Assembly: GCA_003246765.1 (NCBI GenBank)
Contig: QKDA01000128.1
Coordinates: 1-37,801 of the forward strand
DNA length: 37,801 nt
DNA from: Spirochaetales bacterium
GTDB lineage: Bacteria > Spirochaetota > Spirochaetia > Treponematales > Treponemataceae
Reading direction: 5' to 3'
Shown: piece by piece, positions 16,096 through 24,259 of the stretch
How the letters are laid out: every line of letters begins with the position of its first letter
Position numbering within the stretch: position 1 is the stretch's first letter
The notes under the pieces: model-generated
Seen by the model: only the letters and a program-made list of their open reading frames with translations
Databases searched by the model: none
Told to the model about the DNA's origin: nothing
Translations under genes and position numbers: made by a program

Positions 16096-16650
16096 TTACG
16101 GGGCTTTCTTGAAGACCGGGAGGCGTTCGAGGTACACGAGATCTGTACCGTCATACCCCCCTTCCTCGAGGAGGACCGCGGCCTTGCAGGCGACGGCGCA
16201 TCCTACCCGGGAAAGAAGCCGTTCGAGGGCAAAAAGGGAGCCGCCGGTGGAGACCACGTCGTCCACGACGCATACGGTTTTGCCCCGGAGGCGGTCGCAG
16301 TCGGGGGCGTCGAGCACGAGGGTTTGGGTTCCCGAGGTGGTGATGGATGAGGAGGTCTCGACGACGGGCTCCCGCATGTAGGCCTTCACGGTCTTGCGGA
16401 CCACCACGTAATCGAGGGAAAGCCTGACCGCCAGGGCATGGGTCAGGGGAATGGCCTTGGCCTCGGGGCACACGAGAAGGTCGATGCCGGAGCGGGGAAA
16501 GCGGGGGTGCGCGAAAAGGGCGTCGGCGGCGGCCTCCACGAGAGAGGTGTCCCCGAGCATGACGAAGCTCGCGATGGAAAGCTCTTGAGAGACGGGAACC
16601 ACGGGAAGCTCCCGGATCAGGGAACCGATTCGAAGGGTATAGGTTTGCAT
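16096..16650 (-). CDS. adenine-phosphoribosyltransferase-like protein
   Basis: A 184-residue type I phosphoribosyltransferase. The PRPP-binding signature VCVVDDVVSTGGS lies at about residues 119-131, and the hood region with VVVRKTVKAYM is like that of adenine phosphoribosyltransferases, which convert a purine base plus PRPP to a nucleotide. ATG 16648-16650 was chosen because the conserved fold starts there; the frame is open further upstream within the preceding gene but has no family similarity. It follows the LUD gene by 8 bases and is last in the HD-GYP/LUD/PRTase operon. Base specificity is not proven by sequence. Confidence 0.78.
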   Translation of the reverse strand: MQTYTLRIGSLIRELPVVPVSQELSIASFVMLGDTSLVEAAADALFAHPRFPRSGIDLLVCPEAKAIPLTHALAVRLSLDYVVVRKTVKAYMREPVVETSSSITTSGTQTLVLDAPDCDRLRGKTVCVVDDVVSTGGSLFALERLLSRVGCAVACKAAVLLEEGGYDGTDLVYLERLPVFKKAP

Positions 16651-16658
16651 GGGCTTCC

Positions 16659-17273
16659 TCAGCAATTCTCGATCAGGATTACGGTGATCCTTCCCCGGGG
16701 CCAGCACTTTTCGAGGATGGACCAGGCGTTGCAGATCCGGTCGGGGCTGGAGCAGTCCGAGCAGACGCCGGTCTTTTGGCAGGGGGTGCGGAGGTCCCCG
16801 TTGCGCCGGGCGTTCCAGGGGGCGGTTTCGGAGCGGATTCGCTCCATGGCGGACTCCCGGTCCCTGGCGATCTTGCTCGCCCCGGCGAGGAGTACCACCC
16901 GGCGGGGGCCGAAGGTGATGCCGGCGACGCGGTTTCCCACCATGTCGAGGTTTACGAGCTGCCCTTTCTCGGTGACCGCGTTGCACCCGGCGAGGAAGAG
17001 GTCCGAGAGGAGGCCCCTCCGGGAGGTTTCGAGGGTTTCGTCCCACCCGCCGCCGGCGAAGGGGTCGATGAACTCGATATCCGCGCGGGAGGCAAGTTCC
17101 TCCGGAATGAGGGAGCGCTCCAAGGTGGCGGAGTCGCCGCGGCTCACCGTCCGGGGGGCGATCGCCGGAAGAATCTCCGAGAAGAAGAGCTCCCGGGCTT
17201 CCGCCTCGGTTTTGACGGAGCGGGCGTCGAAGCCGTTCTTCCGCAGGGCCTCAAGGGTGGCTTCTAGATTCAC
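16659..17273 (-). CDS. LUD-domain (LutC/YkgG-like) protein
   Basis: A 204-residue LUD-domain protein. Family features include SRGDSATL, LAGCNAVTEKGQLVNLDMVGNRVAGITFGP and VVLLAGASKIARD. A Cys-rich tail (PCQKTGVCSDCSSPDRIC) is seen in stand-alone members and may bind metal. LutC belongs to the LutABC lactate oxidation complex, but no LutA or LutB is nearby, so the lactate role is unsupported here. The start is GTG 17271-17273, preceded by GGGGAGGAAA. It overlaps the TGA stop of the HD-GYP gene (GTGA), which suggests translational coupling. Confidence 0.82.
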   Translation of the reverse strand: MNLEATLEALRKNGFDARSVKTEAEARELFFSEILPAIAPRTVSRGDSATLERSLIPEELASRADIEFIDPFAGGGWDETLETSRRGLLSDLFLAGCNAVTEKGQLVNLDMVGNRVAGITFGPRRVVLLAGASKIARDRESAMERIRSETAPWNARRNGDLRTPCQKTGVCSDCSSPDRICNAWSILEKCWPRGRITVILIENC

Positions 17274-19264
17274 TGGTTTCCTCCCCGCTCGAATTCGCCA
17301 TGGAGGGCCCTGAAGGCCCCCAGATTGCGCTCGAAACACGCGAAAATTTCCGGGTCAAAATGGGTTCCCGCACCCTCCCGCATGATCGCCACGGATTCCT
17401 CGAAGGGGAAGGCCTTCTTATAGGGCCTTTTCGTCGTGAGGGCGTCAAGCACGTCGGCCACGGCTATGATCCTTGCCTCCAGGGGAATGGCCTCTCCCGA
17501 AAGCCCCTCGGGATAACCCGATCCGTCCCATTTCTCATGGTGGTTTTGGGCTATCCTGATTCCCATGGTAAAGAAGGAACGGCCCACCCGGGAGTTGGAA
17601 TTGGCCGCCTCTTTAAGAACGTTGGCCCCGTAAGTGGTATGGGTCTTCATATGCTCCCACTCGGCGGGATCGAGCTTGCCGGGCTTGAGGAGCACGTCGT
17701 CGCGAATTCCCACCTTGCCGATGTCGTGCATGGGACTAAACCGCTCCAGATCCTTCACGAAGTCGCCGGGAATGTCCGAGGAGCGGACTCCCTGCTCGAT
17801 CATGAGGCGGGCCAGGAGGGTCGTGTACCGGCTCATGCGGTCCAGGTGGTCCGCGGTGTCTTCGTCCCGGGCCTCCGCCATCTTGGCCAGGGAAAGGGTG
17901 GTGGCGTAGACGAGCTCGTCCACCACGATGTTCTTCTCAAAGGCCAGGGCAACGGCGTTCCTGAGGTTCTGCAGGAAGGAAAGGTGCAAGTCGGTGTAGG
18001 CGTTCACGGTACGGCTTGAGAAAAAGAGAAAGCCCAGGGCCTTGCCGTTCATCACCAGGGGAAGGGTAATGGAGGACCGGATGCCCTCCTCCAGGAGTAT
18101 CTGGGTGTACTCCTTGGGAGGCTTGTTTCGGGAATAGATTTCCAGGTCGTTAATGACCCGGGGAAACCCCGTCTCCAGAATCTCCCCGAGGGAGGTCGTT
18201 CCGATGTCCCAGGTCTTACCCATGAGCCTCGCCGGGAGGGTTGCGAAGGATCCGTCGGACTCTCCGTAGGCCGCCGTGAGCCGGGTGCCCCGGTAGCCCG
18301 CAAAGGTGGCGACGCCGATGTATTCGTAAGGAACGTAGGGCTTAAAGGTCCGGAATATTAGGGAGAGGGTCTCGGAAAAGGAGTTGCCCTGGTTGATATA
18401 GGCTACGAGATTGAGCATGTCCCGCATCATAGCGAAGGTGTCCGCCACCTCACGGGTAAGCACCGAGTACCTTCCCCCCGGCGAAGGGGATGCCTCCGCG
18501 GCGGCGGCGCCCATGGTCTTCACTCCCCGGTAAAACAGGGTATAGGGTTCTATGAGAAAGCGGTACGTACCGTAGAGCAGCCACACCACCAGGAAGATAA
18601 GGGATACCGTAAGGATGGCGAAGGCGGTTTGGTCAAAGCGGCTCTTGGCCCCGAAGGCGTCCAGGGCCGCTCGGCTGATCCGTTCCGTGTGGGCAAGGAG
18701 CTCCAAATTGCCCTCGTTAATCACTATAAGCGCGGCCCTGAAGCGGGCGTCCTTGGAGCCGGAAGAGGCGATCAGCCGGGCGGAGGACTCAAAGGAAGTC
18801 CAAAGCTTTCGGGTTTCCCCGACGGCCACCGCGAAGGACGGGTCCGCGAGATCAAAGAGGGAAATAGAGCGGATCTTACCGCCCTCGTCGATCTGGAGGA
18901 CGCCTCCTTCCGTAGAGGCCAGGGTTTTACCGAAGGCCTCAATCGCGAGGGAAAGGGAAATTCTGACGTCCCACAGCTTGCTCTCAAGGTAGTTCACCTC
19001 CTGGAGCCTGACCGGGGATTCTATGGCATCCAGGAGAGACGAAATCCTGTTCGCGTCCTTAGCGATCTGCTGGGTCAGCATCCGCTGCCGGCCCAGGGCG
19101 TTCAAGATCTGGTTATGCTCGCTTTCGTGGGTTCGGGAAAGTAAAAGGGAAAAGACGGCGAGAACGGTCAAGGATAGAAGGGATAACGCCACGAGCATGA
19201 AACGGTATCTAAAAAAATCGGTCAGCCGAGAGGACTTCACCCTGCCTAAGCATGATTTAAACAT
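17270..19264 (-). CDS. membrane HD-GYP cyclic-di-GMP phosphodiesterase with GAF domain
   Basis: A protein of about 664 residues that likely hydrolyses c-di-GMP. Two membrane segments (about 22-45 and 216-238) flank an outer sensor region whose start (LGRQRMLTQQIAKD) resembles PilJ/type IV pili MCP-like N-termini. A GAF domain follows (about 290-445), then the HD-GYP domain with MHDIGK (about 513-518), NHHEKWDGSGYPEGL and DVLDALTTKRPYK. ATG 19262-19264 lies 11 bases after AGGAG; an in-frame TTG at 19268-19270 lies 5 bases after it, so the start is uncertain by two codons. It is first in an operon with the LUD and phosphoribosyltransferase genes. Confidence 0.9.
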   Translation of the reverse strand: MFKSCLGRVKSSRLTDFFRYRFMLVALSLLSLTVLAVFSLLLSRTHESEHNQILNALGRQRMLTQQIAKDANRISSLLDAIESPVRLQEVNYLESKLWDVRISLSLAIEAFGKTLASTEGGVLQIDEGGKIRSISLFDLADPSFAVAVGETRKLWTSFESSARLIASSGSKDARFRAALIVINEGNLELLAHTERISRAALDAFGAKSRFDQTAFAILTVSLIFLVVWLLYGTYRFLIEPYTLFYRGVKTMGAAAAEASPSPGGRYSVLTREVADTFAMMRDMLNLVAYINQGNSFSETLSLIFRTFKPYVPYEYIGVATFAGYRGTRLTAAYGESDGSFATLPARLMGKTWDIGTTSLGEILETGFPRVINDLEIYSRNKPPKEYTQILLEEGIRSSITLPLVMNGKALGFLFFSSRTVNAYTDLHLSFLQNLRNAVALAFEKNIVVDELVYATTLSLAKMAEARDEDTADHLDRMSRYTTLLARLMIEQGVRSSDIPGDFVKDLERFSPMHDIGKVGIRDDVLLKPGKLDPAEWEHMKTHTTYGANVLKEAANSNSRVGRSFFTMGIRIAQNHHEKWDGSGYPEGLSGEAIPLEARIIAVADVLDALTTKRPYKKAFPFEESVAIMREGAGTHFDPEIFACFERNLGAFRALHGEFERGGNQ

Positions 19265-19288
19265 TGCCAAAAGCGCTCCTAAAAGGGA

Positions 19289-19316
19289 ATTCTAGCGATT
19301 TAGACGGCCTGGTCAA
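19289..19316 (-). promoter_or_regulatory. sigma-70 promoter of the HD-GYP operon
   Basis: On the minus strand, -35 TTGACC (19311-19316), a 16-base spacer and -10 TAGAAT (19289-19294). The start point would be about 18 bases before the gene. Confidence 0.55.
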
Positions 19317-19341
19317 CCCTCCGCGGACGGATTGAAAGGCC

Positions 19342-19369
19342 TTGGCGTTATATACTAACCTTATATACG
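19342..19369 (+). promoter_or_regulatory. possible promoter of the small secreted-protein gene
   Basis: TTGGCG (19342-19347), 16 bases, TATACG (19364-19369). TTATATAC is directly repeated (19348-19355 and 19361-19368). The hexamers are only fair matches. Confidence 0.35.
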
Positions 19370-19390
19370 AAAAACGAACGGAGGCGGATC

Positions 19391-19987
19391 ATGAAAAGGA
19401 CCCTTGGGAAAGTACTGGCCGCGCTGATGCTGTGCGCTACGGGTAGCCTTGGCTTCGCGGGCCCCTTCGGTCTCGAGATGGGCACGAGCCTGGCCGACCT
19501 GGAGCGTCTGTGCGGCGCCCCTCCCCGGGAAATCGCCCCGGGCTTCTACTCGGTAAAGCCCCCTTCCCCCCATCCGGACTTCGATTCCTACGTGGTCCAG
19601 GTAAGCCCCCGGTACGGAACCCACTTCATCAAGGCTATAGGCAGGCGGGTCGAGACCCCCGGCGACGGTTCCGCTTTGAGGGAAGCCTTTTCGGACGTGG
19701 TGACGGGCCTGGAAAAAACCTACGGCAAGGGCGAGGCCCTGGACTACCTTCAGAAGGGCAGCGCCTGGCCGGGCGCGGACAACTGGATGATCTCGCTCCT
19801 GAAGAAGGAGCGGGTCCTCCTGGCTTTCTGGAAAGAAAGGAAAAACGCGGCGTACCCGGGGAACGTGGCGAGCATAGGCGCCATGGCCGTGGCGGACAGC
19901 ACCGGGTCGGGCTTCGTCATGGTCGAGTATTATTCCGGCGATAACGAGCTCGCCCAGGCGGCTAACGACGCGGATTCCGTTTTTTGA
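19391..19987 (+). CDS. secreted protein of unknown function
   Basis: A 198-residue protein with a Sec signal peptide, probable cleavage after GFA near residue 23. The mature part begins FGLEMGTSLADLERLCG, a start seen in many small exported proteins that track a calculated difference between strands; I recognise no named family. There is no lipobox Cys at the right place. ATG 19391 follows GGAGG at 6 bases. Its last 26 bases overlap the 3' end of the convergent EAL gene. Confidence 0.68.
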   Translation: MKRTLGKVLAALMLCATGSLGFAGPFGLEMGTSLADLERLCGAPPREIAPGFYSVKPPSPHPDFDSYVVQVSPRYGTHFIKAIGRRVETPGDGSALREAFSDVVTGLEKTYGKGEALDYLQKGSAWPGADNWMISLLKKERVLLAFWKERKNAAYPGNVASIGAMAVADSTGSGFVMVEYYSGDNELAQAANDADSVF

Positions 19988-21875
19988 AGAACTCCAGGGC
20001 CTCCGCCGGGGGTACGGGGCGGGAATAGTAGAACCCCTGTATCTCGCGCCCCCCGCACTGGGCGATAAACCGGGCCTGATCCTCGGTCTCCACGCCTTCC
20101 ACCACCGCCCCCATGGAAAAGGTTTCCGCCAGGGCTAGCATGGCTTTCAGCAAATTCTCGTTCTCCGCGTTTCCCGGAAGGTCGCACACGAAGCGGCGGT
20201 CTATCTTCAGGCTGTCCGGCCGGAACCCCTGCAGGTACGAGAGGTTTGAGTACCCCGTCCCGAAGTCGTCAATGGAGAAGCGGACGCCCAACTCCCTCAG
20301 TCTCCTGAAGAGGGAACGGACCGCCTCGTTTTCCCGGATCACCACGCCCTCCGTAATTTCCATCTCGATCTGGCGGGCCTCGGGAAGGTCCCGGAGGCGG
20401 TCAGCCAGGGGCGAAAGGAACACGGTGGTCGCCAGTTTTGGGGAGAGGTTGAAGGACACCCGGACCTCGCTCCCCCCGGGGAGCTCGTTGAGGCGCCGCA
20501 CGAAGGCCAGGGTTTCCCGGAACACGAAGCCCGTTACCATCTCGATGGCGGGGGTCTCCTCGGCGATGGGTATGAATTCCGAGGGTGACACGGGCCCAAG
20601 CTCGGGATGGGTCCAGCGCACCAGGGCCTCGAAGCCCGTGCAGGACCCGGTGTCCACGGAAACCTTGGGCTGAAACACCACTGAAAGGTTTACGGAGAAA
20701 TCGGTTTTGACCAAGGCCTTCCGGAGGACGATCTCCCGGGCATAACGCCCGTGAAGTTCCGCGTCGAAGGACACGATGCGGTTTCGCGTCTCCCGAGCCT
20801 GCCGCGATACCATGCGGTACACGCTGCCCCGAAGTTGGTCCGCCGAGGCGGCGTGATCCGGGTAGACGGTATAGGCCGCGAGGAAACCCGTGGCGGCCTC
20901 GGTTTCGTGCTTGAGAAAGTCGCCGCGGAATCGGGACTCGAGCTTTTTGGCGCACTCCGCCAGGTCCTGAGTCCCCGTCGGATCCTCGACGATCAGGTAG
21001 AACAAGTCCGTCTCCGCCCTGTAGATGCGGTACTCCCGGGGAAACACGAATCGGGGGCAGTACCGCTGCCATTCGTCGAGGGTATCGGAAAAGGAGAGGA
21101 GCATGAGGTCAAACCAGCGCTTGGCCGCGGCGGGACCCGCCAGGCCCGCCAGCTCCCCGAGTCCCTCGATACGGAAGGCGAACAGGGCCAGGCGCCCGCC
21201 CTTGCGCAGGGCGGCAATCCGGTCCGTCAGGTCCGCTTCCAGGAGCTTGCCGTTGGGAAAGCCCGTTTCCGTATCAAAGAGGGAAAGCCTGCGGAAGTAC
21301 GAAACCAGGTAGCCCTCCTGGGCGGCATAGGCCAGGACCGAGGTCATAATGGCCCCGAGGCTGATGCCCCCCCACAGGAGGATCCGGGCGGCGCCCCCTT
21401 GGGCCGGAAGGGCGGGCAGGGGCCGGCGGGCTGCCGCGACCAGGGCGTACGCGGTGAAGACCGCCGCTATAAAGGCCGCGAAAAGGGCCTGAAAGAGGAT
21501 GCTCCGGGACACGAGCCCGGTAATCACCACGAAAACGGACATTCCCAAAAAGCCGAAGATTACCGCCGTGAGGGAACCCGAAAAGAACAGGGTATTGAGG
21601 GCGAGCACCGCAAAGTCCGCGAGCACCAGGGCCATCCCCAGGCGCCTGAGAGACGCGAGGCTCACCTTCGCCGGGGGAAGGAGAAAGAAGCCAAGGAAGT
21701 TGACCAGGGCGCCCGCCAGCAGGGGCCAGGTCTCGGCGGTAAAAAGGGTGGCCGCTCCGAGATACCAGAGGGCCTCCCCCCCGAGAAGGCCAAAACCCAC
21801 GGCCGCCAGGGCCGTAAGAATCGCCAGGGTTTGGCGGAGAATCCTTGCCTCGAGAATTTCCGGGTAGACCGTCAT
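19962..21875 (-). CDS. membrane EAL phosphodiesterase with degenerate GGDEF domain
   Basis: A 637-residue protein. The N-terminal 190 residues hold about seven or eight hydrophobic segments. Next comes a diguanylate-cyclase-like region (about 196-375): it keeps LFDTETGFPNGKLLEADL but has YRAETDLFYL where the GGDEF motif should be, so it is probably inactive or regulatory. The EAL domain (about 385-630) keeps FEALVRW (EAL 416-418), SFNLSP, EMEITEG and SIDDFGTGYSNLSYLQ, and so should hydrolyse c-di-GMP. ATG 21873-21875 follows GGAG at 10 bases. The 3' end overlaps the convergent secreted-protein gene. Confidence 0.9.
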   Translation of the reverse strand: MTVYPEILEARILRQTLAILTALAAVGFGLLGGEALWYLGAATLFTAETWPLLAGALVNFLGFFLLPPAKVSLASLRRLGMALVLADFAVLALNTLFFSGSLTAVIFGFLGMSVFVVITGLVSRSILFQALFAAFIAAVFTAYALVAAARRPLPALPAQGGAARILLWGGISLGAIMTSVLAYAAQEGYLVSYFRRLSLFDTETGFPNGKLLEADLTDRIAALRKGGRLALFAFRIEGLGELAGLAGPAAAKRWFDLMLLSFSDTLDEWQRYCPRFVFPREYRIYRAETDLFYLIVEDPTGTQDLAECAKKLESRFRGDFLKHETEAATGFLAAYTVYPDHAASADQLRGSVYRMVSRQARETRNRIVSFDAELHGRYAREIVLRKALVKTDFSVNLSVVFQPKVSVDTGSCTGFEALVRWTHPELGPVSPSEFIPIAEETPAIEMVTGFVFRETLAFVRRLNELPGGSEVRVSFNLSPKLATTVFLSPLADRLRDLPEARQIEMEITEGVVIRENEAVRSLFRRLRELGVRFSIDDFGTGYSNLSYLQGFRPDSLKIDRRFVCDLPGNAENENLLKAMLALAETFSMGAVVEGVETEDQARFIAQCGGREIQGFYYSRPVPPAEALEFFKKRNPRR

Positions 21876-21917
21876 GGGCGCGGGTCTCCGAGTTTACTGC
21901 GGGTTATCACAGGGCGA

Positions 21918-21946
21918 ATTCTCGGTTTTCCTTCGGCCCTTGTCAA
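21918..21946 (-). promoter_or_regulatory. promoter of the EAL gene
   Basis: On the minus strand, -35 TTGACA (21941-21946), 17-base spacer, -10 GAGAAT (21918-21923), about 40 bases before the ATG. Confidence 0.5.
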
Positions 21947-21980
21947 CCGTTTTCCCGGGGAGACGATTACCCAAACCGGG

Positions 21981-22658
21981 ATGAACGGATTATGGCTTTC
22001 TCTGGAATCCAACCCCGGCGGATCCTCGGAGGACTTCACCCTGCTGGGGGGAACGGTGTTCAGCAGCCGCCAGCACTCGTTCTCGGAAAGCCTCGCGGGC
22101 AGCCTTAATCTCGGGGGCAGCCTGCTCATGGGCAGCGACTATGACATGATCCTCATCAATTTTCCCATGTCCGCCTCGGGGGTCCTGCGGGCGCTGGAAC
22201 GGCCCGAGCTTTCGCTCTTTGCCTTCGGCGGCCTCTCGGGGGCCCTGGGGCTCTCCATGATGAGCTTTGACATCGTCCAGCCGGTGCCCTACACGGCCCA
22301 AACGGTCACCGACACCGTGACCGTGAGAACTACCATGGTCACCGCCAGCGCCTCCGCGGGGCTCCAGGCAAACCTCGAGTTCAGTCCCTTCGTGATTTCG
22401 CCCTTCGCGGTGCTGACCTGGACGGGAGGAACCGCAGAAACGGAAATGGAAAGCTCCATGTCCTACGATTACGGTTCCGGCAGCGCGGACATACCCCTAT
22501 CGCAGAGCGCCGTATACGGGTTCGACGTTCTCTACGAGCCGGCGAACCTGAGCCTGAGCTCCATGCTCCGCGCCGACAGGGACTACACCCTCATCACGGT
22601 CAGCGTCAGGTTCGTCTCCAAGCGCTACATGAACGGAATCGAGCAGAGCCCGCGCTGA
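21981..22658 (+). CDS. outer-membrane-like beta protein lacking a signal peptide, possibly truncated
   Basis: A frame of about 225 residues from ATG 21981, rich in amphipathic beta strands with alternating Ser/Gly and aromatic residues (MNGLWLSLESNPGG, LNLGGSLLMGSDYDM, VSVRFVSKRYMNG), like a small outer-membrane barrel. No ribosome-binding site precedes ATG 21981 and no signal peptide appears in any frame upstream, although the frame itself stays open across the antisense of the EAL gene. GGGGAG at about 21956 could serve a non-ATG start, still without a signal peptide. It may be a 5'-truncated gene. The end, next to the GntR gene stop, is clear. Confidence 0.5.
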   Translation: MNGLWLSLESNPGGSSEDFTLLGGTVFSSRQHSFSESLAGSLNLGGSLLMGSDYDMILINFPMSASGVLRALERPELSLFAFGGLSGALGLSMMSFDIVQPVPYTAQTVTDTVTVRTTMVTASASAGLQANLEFSPFVISPFAVLTWTGGTAETEMESSMSYDYGSGSADIPLSQSAVYGFDVLYEPANLSLSSMLRADRDYTLITVSVRFVSKRYMNGIEQSPR

Positions 22659-22678
22659 GGCAAGCCGCGGGAAGGGGA

Positions 22679-23386
22679 TTAGTCGAAGTATATTGAGGGG
22701 TTTCCAGCGATAGTGCCGTCGATGGAGGCCTTGAGGGCCGCGACGGCCCCCGGAGCGTTCCCTGAGCGGGCGAGGTCCAGGATCTCCCGGGCGTTGGACA
22801 AAAGCCGGTCGGGGCCGTGAAGGCTGAGGTAGCGCTCCCACAGCTTGAGAACGGGTTCGCGAAACGACTGGAAGATGAGGGGGAGAATCGTGTTCCCCGA
22901 GATTACGCACAGCTCGTGGTGAAACGCGAAGATGGCCGCCGCCGCCTCCCGTCTGTCCCGGGCTTCCCCGCAAGCCGCAAGCCGCCGTTCCAGGGCGGCC
23001 GCGTCCTCGTCGGTCATGGAAGGCACCCCGAGATTCAGGGCCAGGGTCTCGAGAACCAGGCGTATCTCCAGGAACGACTTGATCTCGTCCCGCCTGAGCA
23101 CTCCTCCGTTGTACCGCATGATTGAAAGGAGGGTTTCGAGGGTTCCGGTCCTTCGGTAATCCGACACCAGGGCGCCTACCCGGGGCCGTATCTCGAGAAA
23201 GCCCTTTTTTGCCATCTCCGTAAGCCCCGAGTTCACCACCCCCCGGCTCACCTGCATGCGTTCCGCGAGCTCCCGTTCGCTCGGGAGCCTTGTCCCCACC
23301 GGGAGTTCCCCCGAAAGGATCATGCGCTCAATTTCGTTCACGAACAGTTCCTTGAGCGTTGGGGATGAAAGTTTGGGGAAAATCAT
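22679..23386 (-). CDS. FadR/GntR-family transcriptional regulator
   Basis: A 235-residue regulator. The N-terminal winged helix (LSGELPVGTRLPSERELAER, then VSRGVVNSGLTEMAKKGFLE) is a textbook GntR domain, and residues about 85-230 form an all-helical FCD ligand domain as in FadR-subfamily proteins. ATG 23384-23386 was chosen over an in-frame ATG six codons earlier because GAGGAGG lies directly before it, so the longer start would translate its own ribosome-binding site. A dyad TGGT-n3-ACCA between its promoter and the gene fits FadR-type autoregulation. It is transcribed away from the nickel/hyp operon and is the obvious candidate to control it. The ligand is unknown. Confidence 0.9.
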   Translation of the reverse strand: MIFPKLSSPTLKELFVNEIERMILSGELPVGTRLPSERELAERMQVSRGVVNSGLTEMAKKGFLEIRPRVGALVSDYRRTGTLETLLSIMRYNGGVLRRDEIKSFLEIRLVLETLALNLGVPSMTDEDAAALERRLAACGEARDRREAAAAIFAFHHELCVISGNTILPLIFQSFREPVLKLWERYLSLHGPDRLLSNAREILDLARSGNAPGAVAALKASIDGTIAGNPSIYFD

Positions 23387-23407
23387 GGAGCCCTCCTCTA
23401 TCATCGT

Positions 23408-23422
23408 ACTGGTCTAACCAGT
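23408..23422. promoter_or_regulatory. GntR/FadR-type operator
   Basis: ACTGGT-CTA-ACCAGT is a perfect 6-3-6 dyad containing the TGGTnnnACCA pattern known for FadR-subfamily regulators. It lies just downstream of the regulator's own predicted start point and about 80 bases upstream of the hyp operon -35 box. Confidence 0.75.
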
Positions 23423-23436
23423 TACCAGACTCTATC

Positions 23437-23465
23437 AGTGTAGCGATAACAGGTTTTATTTTCAA
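23437..23465 (-). promoter_or_regulatory. promoter of the GntR regulator gene
   Basis: On the minus strand, -35 TTGAAA (23460-23465), 17-base spacer, -10 TACACT (23437-23442), followed about 14 bases later by the operator. Confidence 0.65.
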
Positions 23466-23501
23466 TATATATAATGTTATTTTATATTCGATATTTTTTT
23501 A

Positions 23502-23529
23502 TTGACATATATTCAGAAGCTGGTATAAC
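23502..23529 (+). promoter_or_regulatory. promoter of the nickel permease/hyp operon
   Basis: -35 TTGACA (23502-23507), 16-base spacer, -10 TATAAC (23524-23529) with an extended TGG just before it. The start point is about 28 bases before the ATG. Confidence 0.7.
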
Positions 23530-23564
23530 CTACGCTCATACGATTATCCCGAGAGGTATGCACT

Positions 23565-24236
23565 ATGGAACAAAGCGTTTTTCTTTTTCTGTTAACCGCC
23601 GCAGGGGTCGGCGTCATTCACACCCTCATGGGGCCCGATCACTACCTGCCCTTCGCGGCGCTGTCCCGGGCCCGCTCCTGGTCCCTGCGCCGCACCCTTT
23701 CGGTCACCGCCATCTGCGGCGGCGCCCACGTGCTTTCCGCCCTTATCCTGGGGATATTCGCGGCCTCCGCAGGACAGGCGGTCGCCCGGCTGGAGGCGGT
23801 TGAATCCGTCCGGGGCAGCCTTGCGGCATGGCTCCTTACGGCCTTCGGGTTTGTCTACGCCGTTTGGGGATTGAGAAGGGCGTTTACCGAAAGGGCCGCT
23901 CCCCCGGAAGGGAACGGAACCCCCGTCGGCGAGAAGAAAAGCGTAGGTTGGGCGCTCTTTATCATTTTCGCCCTGGGGCCCTGCGAGCCCTTCATTCCCC
24001 TGGTCATGGCGAGCTCCATCCAGGGCGGCGCGGGCTCGGTCATCGCGACGGCCCTCGTCTTCGGTCTCGCCACGGTGGCGACCATGCTGACGGCCGTGAC
24101 AGTGCTTGCCTTCGGCGGCCGGCTCCCGGCCCTGAGGCGCGTTCGCGGGGGAACCTTCTTTTACCGCTTCGGGAACGCCCTCGCGGGATCCCTCATCTGC
24201 TGCTGCGGTCTCGGCATGACCTTCCTCGGCCTGTGA
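23565..24236 (+). CDS. nickel-permease-like membrane protein (UreH/HupE-like)
   Basis: A 223-residue integral membrane protein with about six hydrophobic segments. The motif VIHTLMGPDHYLPF in the first segment resembles the HxxxPDH signature of nickel/cobalt permeases (NixA, UreH-like), and a second conserved segment reads FALGPCEPFIPL. A TauE/SafE-type exporter is the main alternative. GAGAGG lies about 9 bases before ATG 23565. It is the first gene of an operon with hypB and hypA, which insert nickel into hydrogenase, so nickel uptake is the likely job. Confidence 0.72.
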   Translation: MEQSVFLFLLTAAGVGVIHTLMGPDHYLPFAALSRARSWSLRRTLSVTAICGGAHVLSALILGIFAASAGQAVARLEAVESVRGSLAAWLLTAFGFVYAVWGLRRAFTERAAPPEGNGTPVGEKKSVGWALFIIFALGPCEPFIPLVMASSIQGGAGSVIATALVFGLATVATMLTAVTVLAFGGRLPALRRVRGGTFFYRFGNALAGSLICCCGLGMTFLGL

Positions 24237-24259
24237 CGCGGCGGCCTACGGAGAAACCC

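Noticed and set aside
16659-17273. LUD gene as part of a lactate-utilisation lutABC operon
   Set aside because: No LutA- or LutB-like gene lies next to it; neighbours are an HD-GYP protein and a phosphoribosyltransferase.
20751-21980. Upstream extension of the 22658-ending plus-strand frame
   Set aside because: It is antisense to the EAL gene and reads as low-complexity shadow sequence; only the part from about 21981 looks like protein.
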